This document shows positions 33,420 to 64,000 of a stretch of 64,000 bases of DNA, piece after piece. This DNA comes from Ancistrus triradiatus (taxonomy: Eukaryota > Chordata > Actinopteri > Siluriformes > Loricariidae): positions 62,001 to 126,000 of the forward strand of contig JAJAGP010000558.1 in the NCBI GenBank assembly GCA_025084515.1. Direction: 5' to 3'. The translations under genes were made by a program, and so were the position numbers. Each line of letters begins with the position of its first letter. Position 1 is the stretch's first letter. The notes under the pieces are model-generated. The model was not told the origin of the DNA. It worked only from the letters and a program-made list of their open reading frames with translations, and made no database searches.

Positions 33420-34957
33420 GTTGTTCAAATTGGAACTTTAAACTTTCCAAACCGCATTTCGCGCATTTGTTCTGCCACCACAATTGGTTGACTGATTAAC
33501 CGCAATACTAATCAGGTCTACAGGTGTTCCTAATGCAGACGCCGGCGTGAAAAATGTACAGTGCAAAATTGTGTACCTTTGATTTGTCATCTACCATATA
33601 CCCAAAAGTAGCTGTAGACCCCATGTAGACCTTGTCTTTTGGTTTCACATCTCACGTCCCCTGAAAATTTCATAATCACACGTTTGACTGATGGCTTTAC
33701 ACGTTGAGGTAAGTATGTGATAGATGACGGCGCCTGATTTCTTTCGAAGGAAAGCTTTTGCTGCATGTGAGTTGAATTAGCAGTGTTGAAAACATTTTGC
33801 CTTTTGAGGTGCTATTGCACTATAGATCGCAGATTCAGCATGAACACCGGTGGCACACGGATCGTAATGTCGCAGTTGACCTGAGAGTTTTAGTCCATTC
33901 AGAACCACATTCAGCTATTTTATGATCTCATTGTGGCAAAATGTAGGTGACACCTTTAGGTGCACCGGGGATCGACTGCTGCTAGCCGTCTCGATTTATT
34001 TCAGCAGTTTGCCTACCAATTCTGAGGTAGAGGGTTGGACTTTACAGACTGCCAAGGATGCTTGGCTCATTAGCAAATCTTGAGCCCCATCGTCTCCAAC
34101 CTTCATATTTGTCCCCCCTCCCGGTCCTGTTTTTTCAAGAGTATGCATGTTTGTTTTAATGTGTTTTATATAATGTCATCGATGAATCGAGGCACCAAGA
34201 AGCGTGCCCTCCGTACAGACTGGGTCGTGGACTTGAGAGCACACGGGGTCTCAGGTACACCCTTGCTGAATCCCAGCAAATTTAGCCAAGGATCTTGACT
34301 TGCGTTCCTGGGCGACTCTGAAATCGAAGAGCCACAACACTCAGCACTCGAATAATGAGCTGGAACTAAGGGGCAACTTGTTGGAACGGACTTTTTATGA
34401 TCCCAGTTCCAGACATTTCATACGGACAGCACTTCAGACCATGCAATCCTAAAGAAACTGACGTTCCCTTCCTGTGTAGAGACTGCAGATCTTGGAAATG
34501 ACTTCTCATAACCTCAAAAAACTCTCGCGACTCTGATCGGCCACGGATTTTCCCGATCAGTGGATTGTCTATTATTATTTGTGTGTCATGGGTGTGTTAA
34601 ACATGCTACACGATGCGGACGTGAACTTTGCCATCTTTTACCATGCCTTATTAAGGTGGATGCTAAATGATTCCGTCATAGTTTGCTTTAAGTTCCTTTC
34701 GTTTCTCTTATTGTAGTGTTGTAACAGACAGAATCACATTAAACAAATATTCACTTGAGGAAAATAATTGATAAATGCATTGTTTTGTTTTTCTTGGTTA
34801 TATGTTTGTACAGGGTAACATTATACACTAGGAATACAGTGACATTTCAACCATTGATGTTTTTGACAGAAAAAGGGTAGGTAGTTACATCCCCGGTCTG
34901 GTCATGTGACAAACGGAGACCCAGCTCCTACCCAGAGATTAGGGTGGCTATACAGTA
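33420..34957. other. Sequence between ube2r2 and nudt2, nothing recognised
   Basis: No domain-bearing ORF. It may in part be the distal ube2r2 3' UTR. An 'attaaac' signal-like sequence is at about 34739. Confidence 0.4.
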
Positions 34958-36327
<1,370 letters not shown>

Positions 36328-36771
36328 TATAGGCTTTGGTACTTGATGCCAACTGTGATCAATTCTGGCCCAATGGTGACTTTTGCTCCACCTGCCACCT
36401 CCATTACCAGCGCACAGGATTGCATCCCAGACTGCCAGAGACCGTATTGTTGGGTCTTACTTCTACTAAATTTCCTCAATCCCATCCTCTGCTATTTAAA
36501 CCTCTTGTATGAAACTCTCAGTCAGTGCCATATGCTTTAAGAGATTGTTCAGGTGTTAACACTGAATTGATTTCATTAAAAGTGAGTCAGCATTGTGATG
36601 TGATGGACTGTGCCCTGTCAGGCATGTTTTCCTCCCTTGTTCCCATTGTCACAGAATAAACCCCGCCCCGCTGCAACTCAAAAGTGTAAAACCATTTTGG
36701 AAGGTTAAAGTATGCTGAACGTAGATGGATTCTGCCATATTTTAACCACTGCAGTAACGTGGATGCAAACA
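36328..36771 (-). other. nudt2: Probable nudt2 3' untranslated region
   Basis: This lies immediately downstream of the nudt2 stop on the minus strand. No clear poly(A) signal was found near the stop, so the 3' end is unresolved. Confidence 0.35.
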
Positions 36772-39448
<2,677 letters not shown>

Positions 39449-39529
39449 GTAAAGAAAAATTATTTCATGTATTGAAATCTTCAATACATTAATTTTTCTT
39501 TTAATCTCGAGTGTTCATGAGTTCTTAAC

Positions 39530-41389
39530 ATGAGCCGTTTCATACCAGACGCCCTGCTGATCATGACCTCTGAGAAGAAGGATGGAACTGGTAGTGCTTA
39601 TTTAGTTGGGAAGAAGGAGGACCTGATCGAGGCTAAACGCACCTGCATTACGTTGAATGATAGAGAGGTGCTCATTATTCATCACCAGGGAGTTTTCTAC
39701 GCCATGGACCAGCATTGCTACCGTGAGTCACCTGCATGACGTATCATTTATGGGGCTTGATATGAAAAAGATATACATGGTGTTTTGTTGTTGTTGTTTC
39801 TGTATGTTTCTTAATTAAATTATGTTTCTTAATTAAATTAGCTATTATTTTGGAAGGGCAAGAGGTTTCTCAATTGCCCTGGTCAGGCACCCATAATGAT
39901 TAGGTAGAATCACATATCTGGGGTCACATATCTGTGGTCAGGCACCTGATATAATAACCAGGTGGAGTCAGTTACCCATAATGACCAGGTAGGGTCATGT
40001 GTCCATAATGACCAGGTGGGGTCTAGTACCCTTAATGACCACATATGGTCAGGTGCCCATAATAACCATGAAGGGTCAGTAGTTTTTCTAATGACCAGAT
40101 AGGGTCTCGTGCCTGTAATAATCAGGTGAGGTCAGGTATCCATAATGACCAGGTGGGGTCAGGTACCCTTAATGACCAGGTATGGTAAGGTGCCTGTAAT
40201 GACCAGGAAGGGTTAGTAGTTTTTCTATTTATCAGATAGGGTCAGGTGCCTGTAATGACCAGGTAGGGTCAGGTACTCGTAATGACCAGTTAGTGTCAGG
40301 TGCGCATAATGACCAGGAAGTTTCAGGTGCCCATAATGATCAGGTAGGGTGAGGTACCTGTCATTAACAGAAAGGCGTAAGTGCCCATAATGAGCAGGTA
40401 CAGTCAGGCACCCATAATGACCAAACAGGGTCTGTTACCCATAATGAAAACATAGGCCAGGTTCTTGCAGTGATCATTTAGGTTCACATGCCCATAATGA
40501 CCAGGAGGGCTAAGGCACCTGTAATGGTTTGAGTCCTGACCCGCCCACAGCCTGGGTGGAGGTTGTATGTTCTCTCCCTTCTCCATTGAAGTCTTAGGGC
40601 ATCTGGCATCTCTAAAGTGTCCTGTGTGTATGTATTTTCCCTCAAATGGACTGTCTATGGTTGGTGGACCCAACACACACATCCCTGAATTAGATTTATT
40701 GGGTAAGGAAAGTAAATCTTTACAATACTGATTAACATTTGGTCTCAGAGCCGAGGCAGAATGTTAAGGGAAAATGGAAATTGTCTTGAAATGGAAAGGC
40801 TTTGCACATTTACATAAAGTCATTTGTCTGGATTATGTGAGCACATGAGTAAAGACATTTAGGAGCTGGACAGCGGGCTTTTCTGCCAGGTCTGCCTGTA
40901 GGTCATGTTAAAAATAACCTAAAGGTGTGAATGAAGCCGGTCCTCAGCCGGCGTGTTAACACGACTCTGTTCTGAACAGATGCAGGTGGATCTTTGATAA
41001 ACGGAGATATTGAGGTGAGCATCCATCAGCGTCGTACGTGCGCATTAGTTTTCTCGCTGTTAGAACCCTGAATGTAACCCGGACCGTTTTTCACGCAGGA
41101 CATCGACAACAAGCTGTGCATTGTGTGTCCAAAGCACAAGTACAAGATCACCCTAGCAGAGGGCGAGGGGCTTTACAAGGCCTCTAAGCCGAAAGAAAAA
41201 GGTCAGCCAGTTCGCTGGGGTTCCAAAGGCGTGAAGCAGCGAGTGCACAAGGTGACCGAGGTGGATGGGAACATCTTTCTGACTCTGTCTGACGTATGTG
41301 GGTTTATCGAGTCGGACTATTACCAGACTGGAAAGGGCAGAGAAGAGCTGAAGAAAGGGCTGCATGATTCAGCCAACGATGACTCTTAA
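39530..41389 (+). CDS. rfesd: Rieske Fe-S domain-containing protein
   Basis: A small soluble protein built around one Rieske [2Fe-2S] domain; its cellular role is not well known. Three exons: 39530-39722, 40980-41014 and 41099-41389, with intact GT-AG introns and a single joined frame of 172 residues (human about 157). Cluster ligands are visible as Cys63-x-His65 (CYH, codon 65 spans the first intron) and Cys86-x-x-His89 (CPKH). These match the Rieske pattern C-x-H...C-x-x-H. The end SDYYQTGKGREELKK fits the family tail. A variant poly(A) signal ATTAAA is at 41407-41412. The middle exon is only 35 bases. The first intron holds a minisatellite. Confidence 0.93.
39880..40530 (+). repeat. 27-base minisatellite in the rfesd first intron
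   Basis: Roughly 23 units of the form 'cataatgaccaggtagggtc' plus 'aggtgcc' are arranged head to tail. Variation is mainly substitutions at a few positions, with a few damaged units. Some variants form alternating sub-types (pairs with 'agtagtttttctaatgacc'), indicating a higher-order duplication. Confidence 0.9.
40530..40690 (+). repeat. SINE family 2 fragment
   Basis: Carries 'gcccacagcctgggtggagg' and 'gttctctcccttctcc', the body 'tctaaagtgtcctgtgtgta' and then the tail. It directly follows the minisatellite. Confidence 0.55.
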
Positions 41390-41412
41390 CCACTTATACT
41401 ATATGTATTAAA

Positions 41413-43141
41413 GTATATGCAGTCAGCTGCCACCAGGCACACAGAGACATGTGGTGAACAAAGAGGCTAGGCTAACATGTAGACAATGCTAATCCAAACA
41501 CGGGTTAACATACAATAGAACCAGACAATACATGTAAACAGGAACAAGAGCAGATGAACCTCAGCAAGAGCACAGGGAGAACAGGAGCCAGGAACCATAT
41601 AACAGGATACACGGTAAGAGTCCCGACCGGGAGGTTCACAGGAACCAGGGTGTGTATAGGATGAGCACTGCAGGCTGCGATTAAGCAGACTGCTGTGGAA
41701 AGGGAAAAGGGTCACAAGGGAGCCATGTAGGATGATGTGTCCACCGCGCTGTTCCATCGTCCTGACAGTGACATAGATAGATGAGCTCCAGATATTTAGG
41801 TAGGTGATACCTGTCAAACAGACAGCCACATAAATTCCTGGACCCAGGGTTTTTGGGTAGAACATCACACCCAGAGCATCACTGCTTGTTTTCTTTCACA
41901 TTCTGGTGCCACCTCTTCCCCACTTCAAAGGTGCAAATGTAGCCAACCATCCACATTTTCCAATCCACTTCTTCTACTGCTACAAAGTCCAGTTGCCCCG
42001 TACGGATTGTGTTCATATTCCATTCACAAAAAGCATTTTAAGTCAGTAGTGTGTCAGAGTAGCTCAGTTCGTCTGGCCAGACAAGATAGCCTTTGTTGCC
42101 CCATGCATCGATGAGCTTTGGCCACCCAGCACTCCAGGATCTACTTAGACTTTGTCAGGGTCACTCAGATCTTTACCCCTTCCCGTTACTATTGCATCCA
42201 ACACATCCACTATGAGAACCGACAGTTCGCTTGCTGTGTAATATATCCCAGATCTTAATACCTGCAGTTGTAATGAGAGAATCAACGCTATGTGATCTGT
42301 GAGTGGTCATGATGTTTTGGCTCATCAGTCAGCCAGTCAGCCAAATTCAGGGCAGCGGGATTCTGGGCCTGACTTGCACCACAGGGTTCAAGGCAGGAAC
42401 CAGGAACCAACCCTAGACAGTGTACCAGACCATTGCAGGTCACATATACAGTTACATTTGAGAGACTAATTGACCTAACACGGTTTTGGAAAGAATGAGG
42501 AAACCAGAGTACTCAGAGGAAACCCATGCAGACACAGGGAGAACATCTGGGCTAACACTGGAACCGGGGTCTGTGGAGCTGCGAGGCGACGGTGCTAATC
42601 ATTGTGCCACCCCCCAACTCATTGCATATCTTATATATTCCATGTACAAAACATGTACACAATCATCTGTCCTGTTTCGTAACCAAAGTCATGACAGTTC
42701 AGTTTAAACCCACCAGACTGTTACATGCAGTAGAGTACTTTTGCGTTGAAATCCTGAGACTTCCTGAGACTGGTAGAATGCATTTTTCTATGACCCTGAC
42801 CTTTATGTAACTATAGACTTGTTGGTACCTCCAAATGTTTAATAAATTAACTGTGAAACCGTTTTGGCTTTGTCACTTTTTTGGAATGCATAGCAAGTAC
42901 ACACACTGTCATTTTATTGTGATACTATAGATTTAACTCAGAGAACCTGGAGGGAGTCAAGTACACTGCGTGTTAACCATTACACCTGTGTTAATCCTTT
43001 ACTTGAATATAATACTGTGTTTTCACACTGTAGTAGTATTCCAAACACTGCTTAAGTGGTCCATACTGGTAGGTGTGAAAAATTAAACAGTATGTGCACC
43101 TCTGAGCTGAATTGCAATATCGTAGGAAGTACAGAAAGATT

Positions 43142-43180
<39 letters not shown>

Positions 43181-43430
43181 CTTGAACAGATTTACACTTT
43201 TGCTTTTGTAGTAGAAAATATAATCCAATTTTGATAAGTGGGAGAAAACCAGCTCAGACTATGCACATTTACATGTGAAGAGAACATGCCAAACTCCAGA
43301 CAGTAAAGTGTCCTGTCACTCATTATTAATTATTGATATTTTAAAAAGTGGAATGAGCAACAATTTTTCGTCCTCTTAAAACAAGTATAGGATCATGCAA
43401 TAGACACTCAGAGACACGCAGGCTTCAGCG
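41413..43430. other. Intergenic sequence with SINE copies and a GT run
   Basis: A minus-strand SINE family 2 copy lies at about 42455-42612, with 'aggaaacccatgcagacaca' and the complement of the head. A (GT)n run lies at 43143-43174. ORFs at 41467-41868 and 42486-42707 have no domain, and the second follows the SINE. Confidence 0.5.
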
Positions 43431-43746
43431 ACAGTCTATTAGCTCCGTGTTAGAGGCTTCAACGGAGATTTTGCACACAGACTATGCGAAGCTGCAGGAT
43501 TGTGTTTGTACTGGTTATGGCTGTGATGGGTGTAACACAAAGTGCATGGCAGCGCACACTCCTAAGTATGGGCTGCATTACCTAACCCCACCATTAAAAG
43601 TGCCTACACATTTTGCATCAGGTGGACAGCCTGGTATGTTTATATGTATATATGACCAGATTCACAAGTATACGTTGACCAGACATTTCCATATTCACAT
43701 AGTCTTTTTAAGCTACTGTAATGTAAATATAAAGGGTATTTTCACA
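43431..43746 (+). other. Unassigned ORF region
   Basis: An ORF of 151 codons starts at 43447 and includes cysteine-rich CVCTGYGCDGCNTKC, but it runs straight into a Tc1 terminal repeat at 43747-43809 and ends after it. No acceptor or donor supports an exon. I treat it as chance, with low confidence either way. Confidence 0.25.
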
Positions 43747-43809
43747 AGGTCATATTTATGCAGAAATATAGAAAATTCTAAAGGGTTCACAAACTTTCAA
43801 GAACCACTG
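43747..43809. mobile_element. Terminal fragment of Tc1-type family A
   Basis: Matches the right end of family A ('tttatgcagaaatatagaaa' to 'aaccactg') with TA following at 43810-43811. The rest of the element is absent. Confidence 0.75.
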
Positions 43810-43811
43810 TA

Positions 43812-44800
43812 TGTACATATAGTATATGTACTCATATATAATTATGTACTTATGTACAAACTTTGTGATCTAAAACTTTTAAGTATGACATATAAGGCAT
43901 AACACACAAGTGATTATAGCTTACACTCTAGCTGTCAGAATTGAGTATTATTGTTTATCTCCTATTGCTTTTATAGATCTGAATGCGCTATTATCCTGCA
44001 ACTCGCTGGAGAATAATAAGAGCCACAGTTTGTGTGTCACAAATGGGCTTTTTTCCTTTGATTCCGGAGAGTTTAGTGGGTCGGCGATTGCTGTCGGGGG
44101 GGAAATGGATGTGCTGTCGTGCAGAAATAAGACTACACTTCGCTATTTAGTCTGAGCGTATTGAAACTGGTCTCAGAACGCACTGCTTTGTACGATCACA
44201 CGAACTTCTGCAAATGTTAATCTTTGTGTCTTTCAAACTGTTTGTTGTATCAGCAATTTGCAGCCGATCCTAACGGAAAACGACGTTTCTTAAATAAACT
44301 GTTCCATGGAACCTGGTACGAATAGTTTCTCATCAGAAGAGGCATTGAGCGCTGCTGCTTTTTACATTTTCAAGCCAAACCTTGACATTGCGTGACTTGA
44401 TCTGAAATAGAAGAGGCAGAGTGGCTGTGAAGAGAGAAGAAGAAAGCATTCAAGCAGGCCTGCAATGCATAACACGCCATGCACTCATCCTAAACTCAAA
44501 CTAAACTCCATTACTGTGTGATTATTACATGTTTTACATGTATTGTTCTCTACTGCTCTTAACCTCAGTGATCCACTCCGCCACAGGGTAATTTTGTTCA
44601 AATAAATGATGGAAAGGAACTGAAATGCTCTGTAAATAAATGCTGCATAACATTCTTGTTTTGGATTAATCAAGTAAATATAAGTTCATTTTTAATTTCG
44701 AAAATGAATTCTTTGCACACGTATTAAGGCCATTGGAATGTCAAATTCATATTTCAAGACTCAGAATGTAAAAATGAAAACATTCATTTATCCATTGTCT
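43812..44800. other. Intergenic sequence, nothing recognised
   Basis: AT-rich DNA with no gene or complete repeat recognised. Confidence 0.45.
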
Positions 44801-45066
44801 TTTCTGCTTATCCTATACAGGGTCGCAGGAGACCAGCCGGCAACGCAGGGCGCAAGACCCCTAGACAGGGCGCCCATCCATTGCAGGGCACATGCACTCA
44901 CACTCTAAGGGGCACTTTGGAAACACCAATTAACCTAACACACATGTCTTTGGAATGTGGGAGGAAACCGGAGAACATGCAAACTCCACACAGGTGGAGC
45001 CCTGGGTCGTGATCGAACTGGGGATCTCGGAGCCGTGAGGCGGAAGTGCTAACCACTGCACTGCCC
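44800..45066 (-). repeat. SINE family 2, most complete copy
   Basis: On the minus strand it reads from the tRNA-like head (complement of 'gtgctaaccactgcactgcc') with a box B-like 'ggttcgatc..' region, through 'cctgtgtggagtttgcatgt' and 'ctttggaatgtgggaggaaa' in reverse, to a tail ending near 44800. It is the best reference copy in the window for this family. Confidence 0.8.
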
Positions 45067-45950
45067 AAAGTGACAACAATGGATTAACTTACATACTTTC
45101 TATTGATGGTTTCCAAAAACAGGACAATTTATTTGTAAGTAAACATTAGATTTAAAAAAAGATATTTCCTGTATTACTACTCAAATACTGTACATATTGT
45201 CCGTTACGGGGTGGCACAAGACTGGCTCCCATGTCTGAATGAAAAGGACAATATCATTAAAGAGTTTATGTCTGAGGTGGGAAATGTTTTTTTTGGAAGA
45301 TTAACATATATTTCATGTTGTAGATAAAAACAATTGCTCTTGATGAAAAATCTTTAAATTGCACAGTGGAAATGGTACCCGTTTCGTAGCAAGACTCCAT
45401 CGGTTGCATTTTGGACCCTGATATACTGATCAAACAGCTTGACCAGGGCGACCATTCAAGTTCAGGTTCAAAACCATCACCAGACCAGCTCTAATCCTAT
45501 TTGGACTGACATGTAACTCGTATGGTCTTTGCTAATTGTCCAGCATAACAGCATCCACAACACAACATATGCTGGCGTTTTAGCAGGTTTGGACCTGCAG
45601 TGTGAATGCAACCATGCAGTGGTCAGCCTCTTTGTTTTCTGGGTTTCTAGTTTTGTAACAGAGAGAATATTCGGAGATTAAAAGAATGACAGGGGGCTGT
45701 AATGTGGCTTCCTACGGCACAGCTGCCTTGTTATTGAGGCTGGATGTGTTGCAATAGTCGGACTTGTGCTGAGTCAGGAGTGCCAACTCATTCAGCCCCA
45801 CCGCTGTGGGTTCAGTCCCTGCTCGCTCTCTGATCCTTCTCGCTGTAGGTATATTCCGGTTTCAGAGCCAGCTTTTGCGTCAGGAGTGAATATGGTAGGG
45901 AACATGCGCTTGATTTCTGCACGTTGTATGGTGATCAACTCTTTGCCCGT
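45067..45950. other. Sequence upstream of the rhobtb3-type gene
   Basis: No gene recognised. The right part gains CpG toward the inferred first exon. Confidence 0.4.
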
Positions 45951-46217
45951 GCAGCGGCGCGCACTGCGGGATCACCGGCTCTGATCACTGAGCCTTCGGA
46001 TCTTTTATTTTCTTCTGGTCGCTGGAGCATTGCGCACAGCAGACTCGGTGTGAGAGGCTTGTTTTCATGACTGAACAACGAAGACGCGAAACTCGATCGG
46101 TTTCGCGTGTAATATGGATTTACGTGGATTTGCGAGGTCGAGCTTCATTGCGGATAAACGTGTGATGGGAAAACGTGGCGCCTAAGACCGTGCTTCATGC
46201 TCATCGCTCAGGGGACC

Positions 46218-46219
<2 letters not shown>
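45950..46219 (+). promoter_or_regulatory. rhobtb3: Promoter and 5' leader of the rhobtb3-type gene
   Basis: A CpG-rich stretch ('gcagcggcgcgcactgcggg' at about 45952) leads into a leader that ends 'gggaccat' followed by a perfect gtaagt donor at 46220. The last two bases are the A and T of the start codon. The transcription start is not visible. Confidence 0.55.
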
Positions 46220-61220
<15,001 letters not shown>

Positions 61221-61335
61221 GTGAGCACGTGGAGTTGAATAATATTTGCTAAAGAAGTGTTGTAAAATAATGATTGAGGTCTTACCTATTATAACAAATG
61301 ATAATAGGAAAGAAATACTTTACAGAGACGTTATA

Positions 61336-61590
61336 CAGTGGGGTAAAAAAGTATTTAGTCAGCCACTGATTGTGCAAGTTCTCCTACTTAGAAAGATGAG
61401 AGAGGTCTGTAACCTTCATCATAAGTACACTTCAACTTCAACATGAGAGACGAAATGGGGAAAAAAAATCCAGGAAATCACATTGTAGGATTTTTTAAGA
61501 ATTTAATTGTAAATCATGGTGGAAAATAAGTATTTGGTCACCGAAAAACAAGAAATTTTTCTGGCTCTCATAGACCTGTAATTTCTTTCA
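61336..61590 (+). mobile_element. Left end of a Tc1-type family B element
   Basis: Begins 'cagtggggtaaaaaagtatt' after TA at 61334-61335, continues through the sub-terminal region ('gaaagatgagagaggtctgt') and stops near 61590. No transposase is present. Confidence 0.82.
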
Positions 61591-61620
61591 CCCTTTCATG
61601 CATGAATTATGATAACCTAG

Positions 61621-61818
61621 TCAAGTCAAGTCAAGTCAGATTTATTTATATAGCGCTTTTTACAATGGAGCATTGTCTCAAAGCAACTTTACAAGTTTAG
61701 ATTATCTCCTAATAACTACGTCCAATCCCAAATTGAGCGAGCCTAGGGCGACAGTGGCAAGGAAAAACTCCCTAGTTCTAGGAAGAAACCTTGGGAGGAC
61801 CAAGACTCAAAAAGGGTA
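61621..61818 (+). repeat. 'tcaagtcaag' interspersed repeat, second long copy
   Basis: Starts with the 'tcaag' triple and runs through 'tatagcgctttttacaatgg' to 'ccttgggaggaccaagactc'. It closely matches 27394-27613 and adjoins the truncated Tc1 end. Confidence 0.82.
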
Positions 61819-62449
61819 AATGTGATTGTACTATCACATGAGCTGCTCAGTAAAACACAATACGTCAGCATCAGATATGGTTCTACAGTGTGTAATTGTT
61901 AATGTGTGCCTGCAAGTGTTTATTTCCTGGAGGGTGTTATATGTAAAACAGTTTAGGCTTCAGATGCTGTGTAGAAGGTAGCGTTCCGCATCTCTGACAC
62001 ATTTACATTAGTATAGTTTGCACACAGTTTTCTTGTGAAAATACTTGTGACTATGTTAATGTCTGATCAACGCCCATTTCGGTCACAGCCTGTTCCACAG
62101 ATCATATTGCGGGCATCTACTGGCACATACCTGTAGATTGAAAAGAAGCGCTGATATTTAAAGACGCCTCTTTAAAACTCTACAAACTTTTGGAGTTTTG
62201 CAGCACTAATCAGGCTGTTAGAGGATGAAACGCTGCTGGCTTGCCTCCCTTATCTGGTCTGCTCCACGCCTGGATTTTTCTTTTGTGTTCCTAGAACAGA
62301 AGCTCTTTTTTCCCTCTCTGTTGCTGTTGCATTACTGGGAGCGGTTTAAATGGCTCTGTGTATATACGTGGTTGTACTCCTGCAATCTTGGGCTGTAAGA
62401 AAATTATCTTGGATTGTTAGATGAAAAACAAACTTATTTCAGGCAAGAG

Positions 62450-62481
<32 letters not shown>

Positions 62482-63205
62482 AAAAAAGGGTGGAGGGAGG
62501 TTTAAAAAAATGACAGAACAAAAGAAACTACAGAAGAACACGCCAGGGGGAGAAGAGAAAGAAATTTCGTTCTACGTGGGATGTGTTGCGGCTGCAGACG
62601 CGCTGTGTTGAATGCATAATTGTGATTTCTTACGCCTGTATTAGCTGTATCTATTCGGCGGCTCGAAATGGTCCCAGAATACAAATTCAAGGTTCAAGGT
62701 TATGAAGAGAAGTCAACAGCATCAACACCAGTCACAGATTTAGACGACTGCACGAATTTTTTAGCACTGATAGATTCATCAGTTTGACTTGTAGCACTGC
62801 CATCGTCCTGTGCTCATGTGTAGTGTCACTCAGCAATCAAGGACTGTCCACCCCTAATGGCCTAAAAGCACAGAATCTCCATTTTTCAGGAGAAAAACCC
62901 TTTCCCTGTCCATGACGGGCTTTAATGTGGAATGGCAGTGATAGAAACATTTCTGACAGGTTTGTTAATAGCAGCATGGCGGGGTAAAAGGCGCATTCTG
63001 CTGCAGGCAGCACAAGCAGTGCAGGGATTAAGGTTTAGGGTTCAGCTGGTGCACTGGATCTTCACATAGGATTAAAGGAATATTTTTTACTTTTTTTCGA
63101 CTGGCATCCCATCACTGATGGCCAGTGAATTCTGGGATAGGCCCTGGACGTCCCTACAACCCTGACCAGGATAAGCAGGGTCAAAACAGGGGAACTTTCA
63201 CATTT
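61819..63205. other. rhobtb3-type intron, nothing coding recognised
   Basis: Contains a GA-rich run at 62448-62490 and a SINE family 2 tail fragment at about 63100-63190. No exon of the second BTB domain was found here. Confidence 0.45.
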
Positions 63206-63207
63206 GT

Positions 63208-63395
63208 GGTGTATGTGGTGGCCTAGTGGTTAAGGTGCTGGCCTATGGACCAGAAGGTCTAGGTTCAAATCCCGCCTCTGCCAGGCAGCCACTGTTGGGT
63301 TCTTGAGTAAGGCCCTTAACCCTCAATTGCTTGCATTGTGAAATTGTGTAAGTTGCTCTGGATAAGAGCATCTGCTAAATGCTGTAAATGTAAAT
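63208..63395 (+). repeat. SINE family 1, most complete copy
   Basis: Head 'tggtggcctagtggttaagg', box B-like 'aggttcaaatcccg', tail 'ccactgttgggttcttgagt', 'gttgctctggataagagcat' and the end 'ctgctaaatgctgtaaatg'. It can serve as the reference for the family. Confidence 0.88.
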
Positions 63396-64000
63396 ATGTA
63401 TATTTACCATGGACAATCATTTTGATAGCTATACTTATACTGAGAAAACCAGTTGCTTCGAAATTCATTGATGATGGAACAGGGTTAGGGTTAGGGAACA
63501 TCCATCATCCTTGTCAGCATGACGAAATCTTTTATGAGTTTTTCAGTCAAAGATACTTTGCAGGATGCTGGTGGAACTCATCATGTAGAGCCACAAATAG
63601 AGCATTTGGCAACCAACTGCTAAGCATGTGCATACCCTCGACTCTTCTTGCTGATTCAATCTGAGTCACAGGTTACTCTGCTGTTTGTCGCCCAGATGGC
63701 TGCGCTTGCCATTATGCTTCGTCCAACATAGTTAAGTACTCATTTCTCAACTTTGTGTTTAATAAAACTTTATTCACCGGAGGCAGTGCTGTTGCATGTT
63801 TCATTACAACTGTATTTCAGTGAATGTATTTGGCAAGTTTATTCATTATTAAGGTATTAATAACCTTATCGGACCACAGATTTATGTGCGAACGGACGTT
63901 ATGGGGCACTTAGCTGTAATAAAAGCAAAAAATGCAAAATAAAAGCATCTTCACTAGTGGTCTAACAATTTTGGCTGTACACCAAAATCTACACCTAAAT
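63396..64000. other. Intron sequence at the right edge
   Basis: A tiny telomere-like run 'gggttagggttaggg' lies at about 63481-63495. ORFs over 60 codons overlap the SINE tail and have no domains. No exon recognised. Confidence 0.4.

Noticed and set aside
39880..40530. CRISPR-like regular repeat
   Set aside because: Units are contiguous without unique spacers and the locus is an intron of a vertebrate gene; it is a minisatellite.
43447..43902. 151-codon ORF with a cysteine cluster
   Set aside because: It runs through a Tc1 terminal repeat, so much of its length is transposon end; no exon signals were seen.

Overview
The window looks like nuclear DNA of a ray-finned fish. It carries compact multi-exon vertebrate genes with GT-AG introns, several Tc1/mariner families with 'TA' target sites, tRNA-derived SINEs and minisatellites. 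The repeat set suggests an otophysan such as a catfish, but I cannot fix the species. Nothing prokaryotic or viral was recognised.

Five protein-coding genes are supported by exon-by-exon reading. (1) ubap1, minus strand, coding 12173 to 6993 in six exons, with a non-coding first exon near 17.0 kb. (2) ube2r2, plus strand, coding from about 23502 to 32124, with a CpG-rich promoter near 18.2 kb. (3) nudt2, minus strand, 37557 to 36772, two coding exons. (4) rfesd, plus strand, 39530 to 41389, three coding exons. (5) the 5' two thirds of a rhobtb3-type gene, plus strand, from 46218 and running off the right edge. A CpG-rich island with an NRF-1 motif at 1.7-2.1 kb may be the promoter of a gene leaving the window to the left.

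Layout: 1-6 kb is repeat-rich intergenic DNA that opens with a large fold-back palindrome. 6-17 kb is ubap1. 17-18 kb is a shared upstream region with a minisatellite. 18-33 kb is ube2r2, whose introns hold Tc1 elements. 33-36.7 kb is intergenic with one transposon inside another. 36.7-41.4 kb holds nudt2 and rfesd, back to back. 41.4-46 kb is intergenic. 46-64 kb is the rhobtb3-type gene with very repeat-rich introns.

The genes do not form an operon-like system. ubap1 (ESCRT-I sorting of ubiquitinated cargo) and ube2r2 (Cdc34-type E2) are both ubiquitin-related, and RHOBTB3 has been linked to cullin-3 ligases, but the grouping is better explained by old linkage. UBAP1, UBE2R2 and NUDT2 lie on human 9p13, RFESD and RHOBTB3 on human 5q15, and both blocks are on the chicken Z.

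Points worth a second look: a start codon split between two exons in the rhobtb3-type gene; a TISU/YY1-like upstream ORF in the ubap1 leader; two ube2r2 exons riddled with small indels while the other exons are clean; at least five nested transposon insertions; and the fold-back element at the left edge. I found no convincing previously undescribed system.
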